Assembly: GCA_003952965.2 (NCBI GenBank) | Contig: CM025855.1 | Coordinates: 6,673,610-6,737,609, forward strand | DNA from: Morella rubra | Lineage: Eukaryota; Streptophyta; Magnoliopsida; Fagales; Myricaceae | Direction: 5' to 3' | Length of the DNA: 64,000 bases | In this document: positions 34,361 to 45,009 of the stretch, piece by piece | How the letters are laid out: the number at the start of each line of letters is the position of its first letter | How positions within the stretch are numbered: the stretch's first letter is position 1 | The notes under the pieces: model-generated | What the model was told of the DNA's origin: nothing | The model's input: the letters and a program-made list of their open reading frames with translations, nothing else | Databases searched by the model: none | Program-made: the position numbers and the translations under genes

Positions 34361-36603
34361 ATTTGTTTCGACCCAAATTTATTTATAATATAAAATAATT
34401 TTCAATGAGTAAAGTATTCTAATTTTCAATATTTTTTTATTATCTCAAATATGTTTCTTGAAAATATTATTAGATATTTGATGCATGCGTATTGAATTCT
34501 TAACATCATTTGACATAAATTAAAAATAAAATATATAATCAATGAAATTATATATATATATATATATATATGTTTATTTTTAATAAAAATAATAACAATA
34601 AGAGTAAATCAAATATTAACTATGTATAAGATATATATCATGATAAAAATATTCATATATACATAAGATGAGCTAAGAATAGAGAAGAATGTGGGCTAAG
34701 AGTGTGTATTGTTGGGTCCCCGACCCCAACAGACTATCCAGCCCCGACCCCAACTCAGTCAGGGTTAGATTTTTGGGCCGATCCAGACCTCGATTGCATA
34801 TGAACCTGAGACGAGCTGGCGTGTTGTGGTTGGCTCGGGGTCGACTGAGGGTGAGACACCAGATGGCATGCATGGTATAACAAATAAATAAATTAAAACG
34901 TAACTTTCGTGGTCAGATTGCTCAACTCTACACTGAATCTGATCCTCCTGAACCTGATGAAAATTTACCCGATCAAGTCGAGGCAGATTGGATTGTTGGG
35001 TTGTTACACACCCTTACATCAAGCTAATAGAGAAAAGGAGTTGAGATATTGATAAACATTGTGAAAGTATATTAATTTCTTTTTCTTTTTTTCTTTTAAG
35101 GAAGCCACTTTACAAGTTTACACTGAAGCCTCGTTTTGACAAGTTAACCAACTATTTTCGATTGAATAAATTTTACTAACCCCACCAAACAACAGAAATT
35201 AAGAAAAGTACATTTCGTAGTTTACGTGAAACAAAGGAAGCCTAAATACAAAACAACCTACAAAAGTCGTTATAAAATTCTAAATGCAATGCTTCAAATA
35301 AAAACAAATATACGTGTCATAGTCATCAACTTTCTGATAACTTCACTTTTTGCCCACAAACTTTTTGATTAATGCTCCAAACGACTTATTTCATCACATT
35401 CTGCCCTTCAATTATCGAAATTTATTAATTTGTGCCTCTTTGATGAGGTTCTACCATTGGAATAATTGAAAAATAAGTGATATCACATGATCTTGACATC
35501 TGAATCTTAGGAGAGGTAGCACAAATTGATGAGTTTCAATACTTCGAGGGCAGAGTGTAATGAAATTGGTAACTTGAATTACAAAATGTCATTTTTCCAA
35601 TAATTAGGGGTCAAAAAGTGATATGTTTTATATTATGTGTTTGGCGATATATATAGTGAATTTATGATTGTAAGTTGTTATTTGGAGAAAAATACACTTA
35701 TTGTCTACTTATTATTAGGGTAGTGACATATTAGACTCAAAACTACTAATTGTTTATATTTTGCACTCCGACAGTTAATCTGGACATAATTAATACTTTG
35801 ATTCAATAAAATGACGGTTTTGTCCTCATAATTTTTTTCACTATTACATATTGTACAGGGGCAAAGTTGTCATTTCTCTGAATCAAAATATGAATTTCAG
35901 CATAAATTAACAGGAGGTGTAAATAGTATAAGGGGTAATTGATGGTTGAAATTAATATCACATATCGATAATTGATAGTTGAACCTCAACAAAAGGATAG
36001 GCAGGCATAGGGCCGGCTTGCTTTTAGTCCATCCAGTCTTTCTTCTTTCATTTCCGCTAACTTCATCGACATTGTCGTGGACGACTAGACTTTCCAAGTA
36101 AATTTCCAAGAGACGAATGGTTGCTTAGCTACCTTTCTGTATACTAATTGCCATGCCCCATGGCCACTGATATTTTTTCTTGTCGCCATCCAATGCCTGA
36201 TACTTTCAATCTGCTTCATAAATTTACATTTGGATTCGTCCAAGTCATCGACTTCAATCAATTCACCAGCTTAAACTCCTCTTTATCGGTTGCTAGAAGA
36301 CTTGCCAATAATCCAATATCTCAAGGTCAAGGCAGCTGATTTTCATTTTTTACTGCCCAAAAAAAAAAAGGAAGAGAAAAAACAAGAATTTCTCATACAT
36401 GATGACAAGAAAAAACGTGACCGGATTCTGATTGGCCTATGAACAGTGGTGAATATTTCAAGCCTTGTGCGTGTTGAACTTGTCAATCGAGAAACTGTAG
36501 CGAAATTTCTTCTTGATCGTTGGGTCTCTTTTTTCTGTCAATATCTTTGTGGAAAATCCACATAGCCGCCGCCTTGATTGATGTAGCTTATTGCTTATCT
36601 TTG
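34361..36603 (+). repeat. Direct duplication, copy B (2.24 kb), upstream region of the 36682 gene
   Basis: It is collinear with copy A. It carries a TA microsatellite (about 34549-34571) where copy A has TG, and about 190 bases (about 36166-36352) that copy A lacks. It leads directly into the receptor ectodomain exon, so it probably contains that gene's promoter. A 280-base unrelated stretch (34078-34360) separates the copies. Confidence 0.85.
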
Positions 36604-36681
36604 TTTCATATAATCGATGGAGCTCATTGTTTGATACTTGTATTCGCCATCATTCTTCTTCACACTACTGCAACTCTCCCA

Positions 36682-37393
36682 ATGCATCCTACAGTGCTCC
36701 CTTCATCTTCTTCCTTACTCTTTCTAATCGTCGGATTTGCCTTTCTGGACTTCTCCACACCTCTATATTACAATTCCATGACGAACACGACTTATATTTT
36801 CCAAGATGGTCAATCCCCCAAAGATTGTGACGGTCTAGGCTTGGAGCTCATGTGCCAAGAAGGTCACCCTGTGATAGATCAGGATATGTTGGAAGAGTAC
36901 ATCGTCCTGCAAATAAAGGAAAACGAACAAGTTCTGACGATTGTCGACAAGGATATCTTCCACACCGGTTGTCCTAAGAAATTAGTTAACACGACCTTTC
37001 ATACACATGATGATCTCTTTGGTTTCGCTTCGAGTACTGGGAACCTGACTTTTCTATACAACTGCACCGCTGGGATTCCGGATTGGGTGCCGAGCAGCTC
37101 CAATTGCAGAGGGAATGGGGGTTCTACTGAGGGCTTCTACACTACTACCCAACAAACTAACTCAACCCATATTCCATCATGCAATAGCACAATTGAAATC
37201 CCAATTCAGAAGGCTCACCCATTAATTTTGGAGCTAAATTTATTAGCGAAGAGAGGCTTTGACTTGAGATACAGAGGTGATTTGGCCTGCAGCAGATTTC
37301 AAGGGCATTGTGAATACGGATGGAGCCAGGAGTACTTAGCACGGACATGTGTATGCTACAACCATCCAAACCCTGCAAGCCCACCAAAACGAG
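36682..37393 (+). CDS. LRK10L/WAK-like receptor ectodomain exon (exon 1, no kinase follows)
   Basis: Start ATG 36682 gives a signal peptide (residues 1 to about 28, SSSLLFLIVGFAFLDFS). It is followed by a wall-facing domain with C49, C58, C97, the NLTFLYNC motif (121-128), several NxT/NxS glycosylation sites and a WAK_assoc-like end with CVC at 223-225. The N-terminal C...CG...YPF block usual in GUB_WAK domains is replaced by TYIFQDGQSPKDC, so this domain is divergent or has lost its start. A good donor (GAG|GTACGC) at 37394 ends the exon in phase 1, as in its relatives. No membrane or kinase exon is found before the next receptor exon. Read-through into the intron would add 17 residues and stop, giving a secreted protein. 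An identical copy is at 49643-50354. Confidence 0.75.
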
Positions 37394-39888
37394 GTACGCA
37401 TCCCTCTTCTGATCTTATATGCACAAATTGTATGTCTTGTATTTGAGTAGTAAGCAATGGAGCCAAACTACGTGTTAACTGAGCTGTTAGGGTCACAAAT
37501 TGGTCCCCACGCAGACTCAAGGCCGTAGTGTTAAGAATGCAAGTGACACTATAGGCACCATAAACCCAAAAAAAAAAAAAAAAAGCTTTGAGGACTTTCA
37601 GGTGTGGTGTACTTGCCTCCTGGGAGGGTAATAGAATGCGGATTCATAGGTAGATGAGCTTCTTTAAGCAGTTTATATAAGACGATGGTTTTCTATAATT
37701 TGGTACTAAAAGCATAGAAAATTGGGTCAAAGCAATATTATTTGCCCAATTCAACTCTGTGATCATGGGTTGAGACATGGATTGAAATACCCAAATAACA
37801 GATCGTTCTGGCAGGTACTGAAATTGGTAATTTTAAAGGTAAAATATTTTTGTTTCTCGCTTTCCAGAATTCAGCTGGTGCTGTTATTCAATAATGTACG
37901 AGGAATTCGAATCCCTTCTGGACTTCCAAAACAAATAAAGACTGCTACTAAAACTTTGAAGAAACAGAGAATGATAAAGAAAGAGGCCATTCATAAACAC
38001 ACAAGCAGCTAAAAATTTAAAAAAAACTAGGAAGAAATAAATCTGTCCAATTGGGCAAAAGGAACAATTAGGGACGATTGTAGAGCCATACTCCCAAAAA
38101 CTTGAACAAATAAAAATTCAGGAGTCTTCTTTCCTGAGTGTTTTAGGGAAGGAAAAAGGACAAGACCTTCCCAACCCTATGGGCTTCTGGTATCCTTTAA
38201 CCTCAAGTACGCCCACTCCATCATTGTCTAATTTGTCTTTAGACGTGACCTCATCCAACCAATGCAGTGCTACTAGTGATGCAGAGGTCTAGCTGTGGTT
38301 GCAACTCATCGACTCACTGGTTAGACTTTTCGGTACTGATGATGAATCTGTGTCTCTGTCTGGGGATCAACTGAGTCCTCAGCAAACTGCAATCACCAAC
38401 AACCGAAGCTCTGATTGCATATCATCCAGCAAGGCTCATGCCTTTCTTTAAATATTTTTCTTTTGTCTATTGCTCCGCATGTTGAAAAGCATCTTCTTCT
38501 TCTTCTCTTCTCTCGAGGTCTCCTCCCCTTCCTAATTCTTTCGTTCTATAACCTAAAAAATACTTCCTTTTTAGCCATCTAATTTGACTTGGCTTTATCT
38601 CATTCATGAACTTCGACAGTCTTTTCGGTTACATTCATGTAAAGAGGTCACAGATCGAAGAGCTTGATTTAATATAAAGACTTCCATCTCCGCGACTTTA
38701 GGATTTAACCTTTGCAAGTTGGTGACATTTTTGCTTTGGGTCTGAAGGTACTTTCAGATTTCCAAACATCTTTAGTTACTGTCCAAACTAGTTCGGACCT
38801 TTAGATACTTCTATCCTGTTCAGCACAAAGAATGGTGGACAACTTGAAAGGGATTAGGATCCTGAATTGTGGACAATTTGAAAGGGATTAGAATCTTTTC
38901 CAGTTTTATGTCCGAATTGTTCCATTTAATACTGCCATCCATCCACTTGAAAGTGTTTTGTTTGCTTGGACTCGGTGAAATTGGCCACTACTTTATCTTT
39001 GGATTGAAATCACTGACATTCAAGCCTAAAAAGCAGAGGCTAAAGCAATATTCACCAAATCTAGGTTGTTTTCTCCTGCAGGGTGCCTCATTTTTCTATA
39101 GCTTAAAAAGTTTCAAGAAAAGCTTAGGATTAGCAGGAAAAAGAAAAGAATAAAGGATTAGCAAGCCACTTGAGGGGGAAAAAAGGGATTAGCAAGCCAA
39201 AAAAAAAGTCACATGATCACGTGCTTGTTTGAATCAAGTACAATTTGGAGCTAGGTTCTGTGTTTGATCACATGACCGTAGCCTAAATTCAAGTAGGGGC
39301 GGTGTTCAAGTCGTTAGCTGATTCGTTGTGGGAGAATTTGCTACGTGTAAAGGTCTGGTACGTAATCATTGCTTTGAAACGCCTTGGCAAAAGAAAGAAT
39401 TACTGCTTTGAAACGTGGGCTTCATCTTTTGGTGAAATATAGGGCAGAAACTTACCCAAATTAGGAGCATATACGGCAGGATAATGCAAAAGAACATATT
39501 TCAAAGATGACTTCAAACCTTACTTCAAGTGGCGAAGGAGGCCGACCATTTGTGGAAAAGGTTGAAGGTAGGCTAAGTTGTAGAAGTTTCAAACGTGCCC
39601 ACTTTTGAAACTGGTTAGGATTTTCCACAGTCCAAGATATGGGGCAAATGTGGACAATGACTTTGGTCCCTTAATATTCCCCACTTGCGGCTTGTCTGAG
39701 GCATATGACCCAAGTTTTAGCAAGTCAAATGCATCCCCCCGATCCCCCTTAGCTCAATCCACTGTTTTGTCTCCCTCCGCAGTATCCTACCCCCAACCCC
39801 TCTCTCTTCTCTAAGTTCTCTCTTCCTCACCAGATTATGATCCAGTACTTCCGCATCTCTCCGCTGCCCACACTTTCTGGATCCCCAG
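37394..39888. other. Non-kinase stretch between two ectodomain exons
   Basis: No kinase motifs are seen on either strand. Contents include a 16-base A run (about 37569), an unassigned coding-like fragment (38041-38451, listed separately) and a tandem doubling of about 33 bases (two copies of TGGACAA-TTGAAAGGGATTAG within 38833-38896). A further doubling of GGATTAGCAAGCCA lies near 39155-39200. Confidence 0.5.
38041..38451 (+). pseudogene. Unassigned coding-like fragment of about 136 codons
   Basis: One frame stays open for this length apart from a single interruption. It reads as protein-like, serine/leucine-rich sequence (for example LGKEKGQDLPNPMGFWYPL and SLSGDQLSPQQTAI). No domain is recognised. 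It lacks a start in a good context and ends at a stop 1.4 kb upstream of the next receptor exon. It may be a captured gene fragment or part of an old mobile element. Confidence 0.3.
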
Positions 39889-40663
39889 ATGGAACAAGCA
39901 AAGTTCCTCCCCGGTCATCTATCACCCATTTATCCACTGATAAACCTGTGCTTCCTCTTATTTTCTGTTCTAGCGAGAGAATCCTTTGGTGTGGACGACC
40001 CGTACTTTCAAGCCTGCAGTGTGCCCGATACGTGTGGTGATGGGCAAAACATAAGTTACCCATTCTACATCCCCGGCAACCGAAAACCGTACTGTGGTTA
40101 CCCTGGATTCGAGCTCTCCTGCAACAACAACAGTCAGCCCACCATCAATATTTCCAATACCGCCTATATCGTCCAGAAAATATTCTATCGAAACCAGACC
40201 CTTCGCGTCTCAAACTCCGCGTTTTCAAATACAACCATCGACTGTATTCCTTTAACAAGAAACGTATCCCTTCCTGGTGTGCGGTTCGATCTAGCACCAA
40301 ACCAAACCCGTCTATTTCTGCTTTATAATTGCAACTCTTCGCTGCTTGAGCATCCTTCAGAGTTTTATCGTGGTTGTTATGAGGAAAAAGAAACCCGTTC
40401 GGTTCTGGCCCTGTCTGAAGGGGATCCAAAGCTGAGGAACGCATCCCAGGCGTGCAGAAGTGCGGTGGTGGCACCCGTTGAATCTTATGGGGCTAATGGG
40501 GATGAAATTAGAGGGCTCCTGAGAAGAGGGTTTTTGTTGAAATGGAAGGCAACCAGCTGCAGCATTTGCGAGCAAAGTGGAGGCTTCTGTGGATTTAACG
40601 CCACTACGTACAATTTCCGGTGCTTGTGCCCAGATAGACCTCACGTTTGGCACTGTCGGCCTG
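39889..40663 (+). CDS. LRK10L/WAK-like receptor ectodomain exon with GUB_WAK and WAK_assoc domains
   Basis: The ATG at 39889 opens 258 codons plus one base. Residues 1 to about 34 form a signal peptide. The galacturonan-binding WAK domain starts at C43/C49 (CSVPDTCGDGQNISYPFYIP) with C69 and C78 (YCGYPGFELSC). A middle part has FLLYNC and many N-glycosylation sites. The WAK_assoc end is GFLLKWKATSCSICEQSGGFCGF...CLC...HC (C224, C227, C234, C245, C247, C256). The family binds wall pectin or extracellular ligands and signals through a linked kinase. The donor CTG|GTCAGT at 40664 gives phase 1. No membrane or kinase exon follows before the next ectodomain at 42027, so this is an orphan exon 1 or encodes a secreted form by intron read-through. 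An identical copy is at 46373-47147. Confidence 0.85.
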
Positions 40664-42026
40664 GTCAGTTCTCTCTCTCTCTCTCAAGACTTTTTTCCTT
40701 CCACAAAGCTCAGCGTATATCTCCACTTGTCTGCAAAGTGGATTGACGTCCTCTCATGCTCCAAACCCCAAAAACTCTTCTGCCTCAATCCATTTATTTA
40801 TAACAATAATTTAAGCGAAACACTATAGTTGAGAGATGATTAGATGGTGACTTGAGCTACCCTATACTTTACATTTAATAATAGGGTAGTGACGTAACTT
40901 AAGACTTCTCTTTTTTCAGGGCATAAAAAAAATAGAAATAAAAATTATTTGTCCTTTTTGTTTGACTTTGAATCTTGACTCGAGCAATGCTAGGAGGAAA
41001 TTACAGAAACGTGAACACTTGTTTGACTCACACAGAAAACAAGGTGATCTCATGGGTCTGTATTAAAATTTTAGGAACTATTCAAGTTTGCTCAATTATT
41101 GTGGAACTACTAATCTTCAATTTAGATTGGGTGGGAACGTGGGAGGTATCTAGAAAAATTAGGAGTATTAAACAGGTACTATAATTTTGTGTGTTATACT
41201 TGTTTATCATTTAGAATTTTATAATTATTCCTAAGAATTTTCTAAAAGATTGACAATTACTCGTTTATAAACTTATGATAGTCAGATTCCACCTATTATA
41301 CTAATTAATTAGAAAAAAAAATCGTGACATGATTCTGAAAAGTATCTAAAAGACCAACAACTTGCATTATGAAACTAGCAGACATGTGACGAATTTATAA
41401 TTGGGTGTTTAATTCCCAGTCAAAGCTCCATAATTATGTACCAAATTTCGACCTCATTACCTTACAATTTTAATTTGAATAATAAACCCCTAATTGAAGC
41501 TTGAAGGGCAGAATTTCTAAGGGCAGAATTTCTAAGTTAGTGGATGCATATAGGAGAATGTCACTTTACAATATGCAGATTGATTGGGAAGAAAGAAAGT
41601 TCAGACTAGAAGGCGTAGAAGCTTAGAATTATTATATTTTTAATTATTATGACGGTGTTCAAATTGTTGACTGGTGCATGCGAATGGGATGACCTTCACG
41701 CAAGTGTTATTTTAAGTCGCCACAAGAGACACCGATTTTAGGCACTTGTCTAGCAAGACCTGCCTTTCTTTAGTCCACACTCTGTAGCATGCTTCAAATG
41801 CTGAATGAATTCAATCCTTCGACGCATTCGAATCGGTCATTCTGCCATTTCCTTTAACCAAGTCAAAGTCAATTAGGCTTCACCTAGAAACGCTTGGAAA
41901 GTCACAAGATTTGGGTGAACTGCAGAGGGTTAATTGAGACGTGAAGGCCACCAGCAGTGGTCCTGCGTACGTACATTCCCAACCGTGACTCTATACTCTC
42001 CATTCCTTCCATCTTCCTCTTCAACC
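40664..42026. other. Intron-like/intergenic DNA after the second ectodomain exon
   Basis: AT-rich with no kinase motif. A CT microsatellite follows the donor (40674-40685). A 17-base doubling (GGGCAGAATTTCTAA twice) lies near 41507-41540. The last 100 bases before 42027 probably contain the next gene's leader. Confidence 0.45.
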
Positions 42027-42804
42027 ATGTCTTCAGTTCCCACGGTTTTACGCACCTTGTTCTGTTCGAAGGCATTGCTCCATCTGAGGATCAATGTCCT
42101 TATTTGTACCTTCATGTTAGCGTCTGTTTGGTCAGAAAATTCAGGATATGAATCTTGCCCGCCTGGAAACTGCGGTACGGGCCCAAACATAAGCTACCCT
42201 TTTTATGTTTTTGGTACCGGAGAAGACAACTGTGGCTTGCCAGGTTTTGGGATCGGCTGTAACCAAAGTAAGCCCATCTACGAGACCTCCACAGGGCAGT
42301 ATGTCATCCGGGATATCTTCTATGAAAACCAGACGTTTCGATTGGTTAACGGGGAATTCGCTGATGGTTCTTGCTTTGCTCGTCTTCACAACTTCACTTT
42401 TGATCGGTCTTCCCTTCAATTCACTCGTAACCATGCTGACCTTCTCTTCTTTTATCACTGCAATGCCTCATTTTCAATTGGGTATGAGAAATCTGTGGTT
42501 GCATGTGCTTCCAATGCTACACTTAGGTCTTTTGTAGTGTTGGTGAATGACGTGAGGCACTTCAATGAGAGTACAAGTGACTGTGAGGCTTTTGTGGCTG
42601 CACCTGTTGAACTGGAGGGAGGATACTGTAATCAAACTATAGGCAATGTTGACTACAGGAAGTTGTTGAAGAATGGATTTACACTCGAATGGAGTGGATT
42701 CGATTGTGTCGCGTGTCAACGAAGCGGTGGCCGTTGCGGGTATGAAAAGGGAGATAATGTATGCTATTGCCACGATAGAATCCATCACAGTAGCTGCCAT
42801 GAAG
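42027..42804 (+). CDS. LRK10L/WAK-like receptor ectodomain exon next to the palindrome centre
   Basis: The ATG at 42027 opens 259 codons plus one base. It has a signal peptide (residues about 15-36), a GUB_WAK domain from C44/C49 (CPPGNCGTGPNISYPFYVFG) with C69 and C78, and a middle LLFFYHCN segment. The WAK_assoc end is GFTLEWSGFDCVACQRSGGRCGY...CYC...SC (C227, C230, C237, C246, C248, C257). It aligns throughout with the 39889 exon, so the two are tandem paralogues. The donor GAAG|GTAAGG at 42805 is strong and in phase 1. Only 605 bases remain before the inverted-repeat junction, and no kinase exon lies there or in the spacer, so the gene appears cut off by the junction. Its mirror copy, 44232-45009, faces it tail to tail. 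Confidence 0.85.
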
Positions 42805-43409
42805 GTAAGGCTGCTATAGATTGCTCTGCTTTAAGCTTTCTTTCTTTACTGCTTTAGCTCCGAAACTTGTCCATACTAGAGGAATAGCCAGGTTCTTAGA
42901 GGACGTCAAGAAGCTGAGGAAAACTTCAAACCCATCGACCTTCCAATCTTTTCTGTTTTCCCCAATCGCTCTTCAAGCTCGTGAGACCTGCAACTTGCAG
43001 CGTATACAGTCTGGAACGACACCTGCGAGCAGGCAAAGATATAAGGTTCAGGGACAAAATCCCTTCACACTAAAGCAGCCTGTTTTCTAGGACTGCACAC
43101 GAATCACTCCTTATCAAGTTGGGTTAGCTACTAAACGTGCCCATAGGCCATTGCTTGACCCATAGCATAGATTTTAACTCGAACAGAGCCCATTTCAGAT
43201 TGGGTGGGATTTGATGCACATCTATATGGCCGCAGATAGGGCTACCAGCCAACCCCCGGTGAAATGATCCAGACCTTTCAAGTGCTTATATACAACGTCA
43301 CTTCACCATATTTGTTTTTCCTCGTCAATTTGTTCTCTTTTACCCGGTCGTTTCCTTCCTCCGTTTAAAAGACGACTACAGAATGCTCATTGTTCGACAT
43401 TACTTTGCA
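42805..43409. other. Truncated intron 1 of the central receptor gene
   Basis: It follows the strong donor at 42805 and runs to the inverted-repeat junction. It has no coding motif and no clear acceptor leading to a membrane exon. It would have been the first intron of the receptor gene. Confidence 0.5.
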
Positions 43410-43626
43410 GTCATACCGACTTGATGAGTGACTATGGCCCGCAAACTGCAAGCAGGTCCACGTCTCTGTATTACCCATCACGGTATACATTTTTTCAAAG
43501 ATGCCAGATGCTCTTCCGCTTCAAACGGGTTTTGTGACTTTTTCAGCACAATCCCCTTCAAATATTTTCCAAAGTTTGGGACCATAACACTATCTTTCCC
43601 CTTTACTGTAAAAAGGACGCGCGCAG
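43410..43626. other. Asymmetric 217-bp spacer at the centre of the inverted repeat
   Basis: The left arm ends with ATTACTTTGCA at 43409 and the right arm begins with its complement TGCAAAGTAAT at 43627. The next bases on both sides (G and G) no longer pair. The spacer is single-copy within the window and codes for nothing I recognise. It happens to begin with GT and end with AG. Confidence 0.9.
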
Positions 43627-44231
43627 TGCAAAGTAATGTCGAACAATGAGCATTCTGTAGTCGTCTTTTAAACGGAGGAAGGAAACGACCGGGTAAAAGA
43701 GAACAAATTGACGAGGAAAAACAAATATGGTGAAGTGACGTTGTATATAAGCACTTGAAAGGTCTGGATCATTTCACCGGGGGTTGGCTGGTAGCCCTAT
43801 CTGCGGCCATATAGATGTGCATCAAATCCCACCCAATCTGAAATGGGCTCTGTTCGAGTTAAAATCTATGCTATGGGTCAAGCAATGGCCTATGGGCACG
43901 TTTAGTAGCTAACCCAACTTGATAAGGAGTGATTCGTGTGCAGTCCTAGAAAACAGGCTGCTTTAGTGTGAAGGGATTTTGTCCCTGAACCTTATATCTT
44001 TGCCTGCTCGCAGGTGTCGTTCCAGACTGTATACGCTGCAAGTTGCAGGTCTCACGAGCTTGAAGAGCGATTGGGGAAAACAGAAAAGATTGGAAGGTCG
44101 ATGGGTTTGAAGTTTTCCTCAGCTTCTTGACGTCCTCTAAGAACCTGGCTATTCCTCTAGTATGGACAAGTTTCGGAGCTAAAGCAGTAAAGAAAGAAAG
44201 CTTAAAGCAGAGCAATCTATAGCAGCCTTAC

Positions 44232-45009
44232 CTTCATGGCAGCTACTGTGATGGATTCTATCGTGGCAATAGCATACATTATCTCCCTTTTCATACCCGC
44301 AACGGCCACCGCTTCGTTGACACGCGACACAATCGAATCCACTCCATTCGAGTGTAAATCCATTCTTCAACAACTTCCTGTAGTCAACATTGCCTATAGT
44401 TTGATTACAGTATCCTCCCTCCAGTTCAACAGGTGCAGCCACAAAAGCCTCACAGTCACTTGTACTCTCATTGAAGTGCCTCACGTCATTCACCAACACT
44501 ACAAAAGACCTAAGTGTAGCATTGGAAGCACATGCAACCACAGATTTCTCATACCCAATTGAAAATGAGGCATTGCAGTGATAAAAGAAGAGAAGGTCAG
44601 CATGGTTACGAGTGAATTGAAGGGAAGACCGATCAAAAGTGAAGTTGTGAAGACGAGCAAAGCAAGAACCATCAGCGAATTCCCCGTTAACCAATCGAAA
44701 CGTCTGGTTTTCATAGAAGATATCCCGGATGACATACTGCCCTGTGGAGGTCTCGTAGATGGGCTTACTTTGGTTACAGCCGATCCCAAAACCTGGCAAG
44801 CCACAGTTGTCTTCTCCGGTACCAAAAACATAAAAAGGGTAGCTTATGTTTGGGCCCGTACCGCAGTTTCCAGGCGGGCAAGATTCATATCCTGAATTTT
44901 CTGACCAAACAGACGCTAACATGAAGGTACAAATAAGGACATTGATCCTCAGATGGAGCAATGCCTTCGAACAGAACAAGGTGCGTAAAACCGTGGGAAC
45001 TGAAGACAT
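44232..45009 (-). CDS. LRK10L/WAK-like ectodomain exon, mirror of 42027-42804
   Basis: The predicted protein is identical to the 42027-42804 exon: signal peptide, GUB_WAK block with C44/C49/C69/C78, and WAK_assoc cysteines 227-257. The donor lies just below 44232 on the minus strand. The gene runs towards the palindrome centre and has no kinase exon before it. It faces its twin at a distance of 1427 bases. Confidence 0.85.

Larger units (their letters stand above)
23039..43409 (+). repeat. Left arm of a giant inverted repeat (at least 20.37 kb)
   Basis: The whole segment recurs in reverse complement at 43627-64000. Paired features have coordinate sums of 87036 from about 34.7 to 43.4 kb (exact mirror, no net length change). 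Sums are 87038-87039 around 28.9-34.4 kb, 87034 near 27 kb and 87036-87039 in the outer Copia part. The predicted proteins of the mirrored receptor exons are identical. The left limit shown is set only by the window's right edge; the arm may continue leftwards. Confidence 0.97.

Noticed and set aside
43410-43626. The spacer begins GT and ends AG, so it could be an intron whose removal would leave a loopless hairpin RNA.
   Set aside because: The donor context is poor and the bases before AG are purine- and GC-rich (AAAAGGACGCGCGCAG), without a pyrimidine tract. Probably chance.
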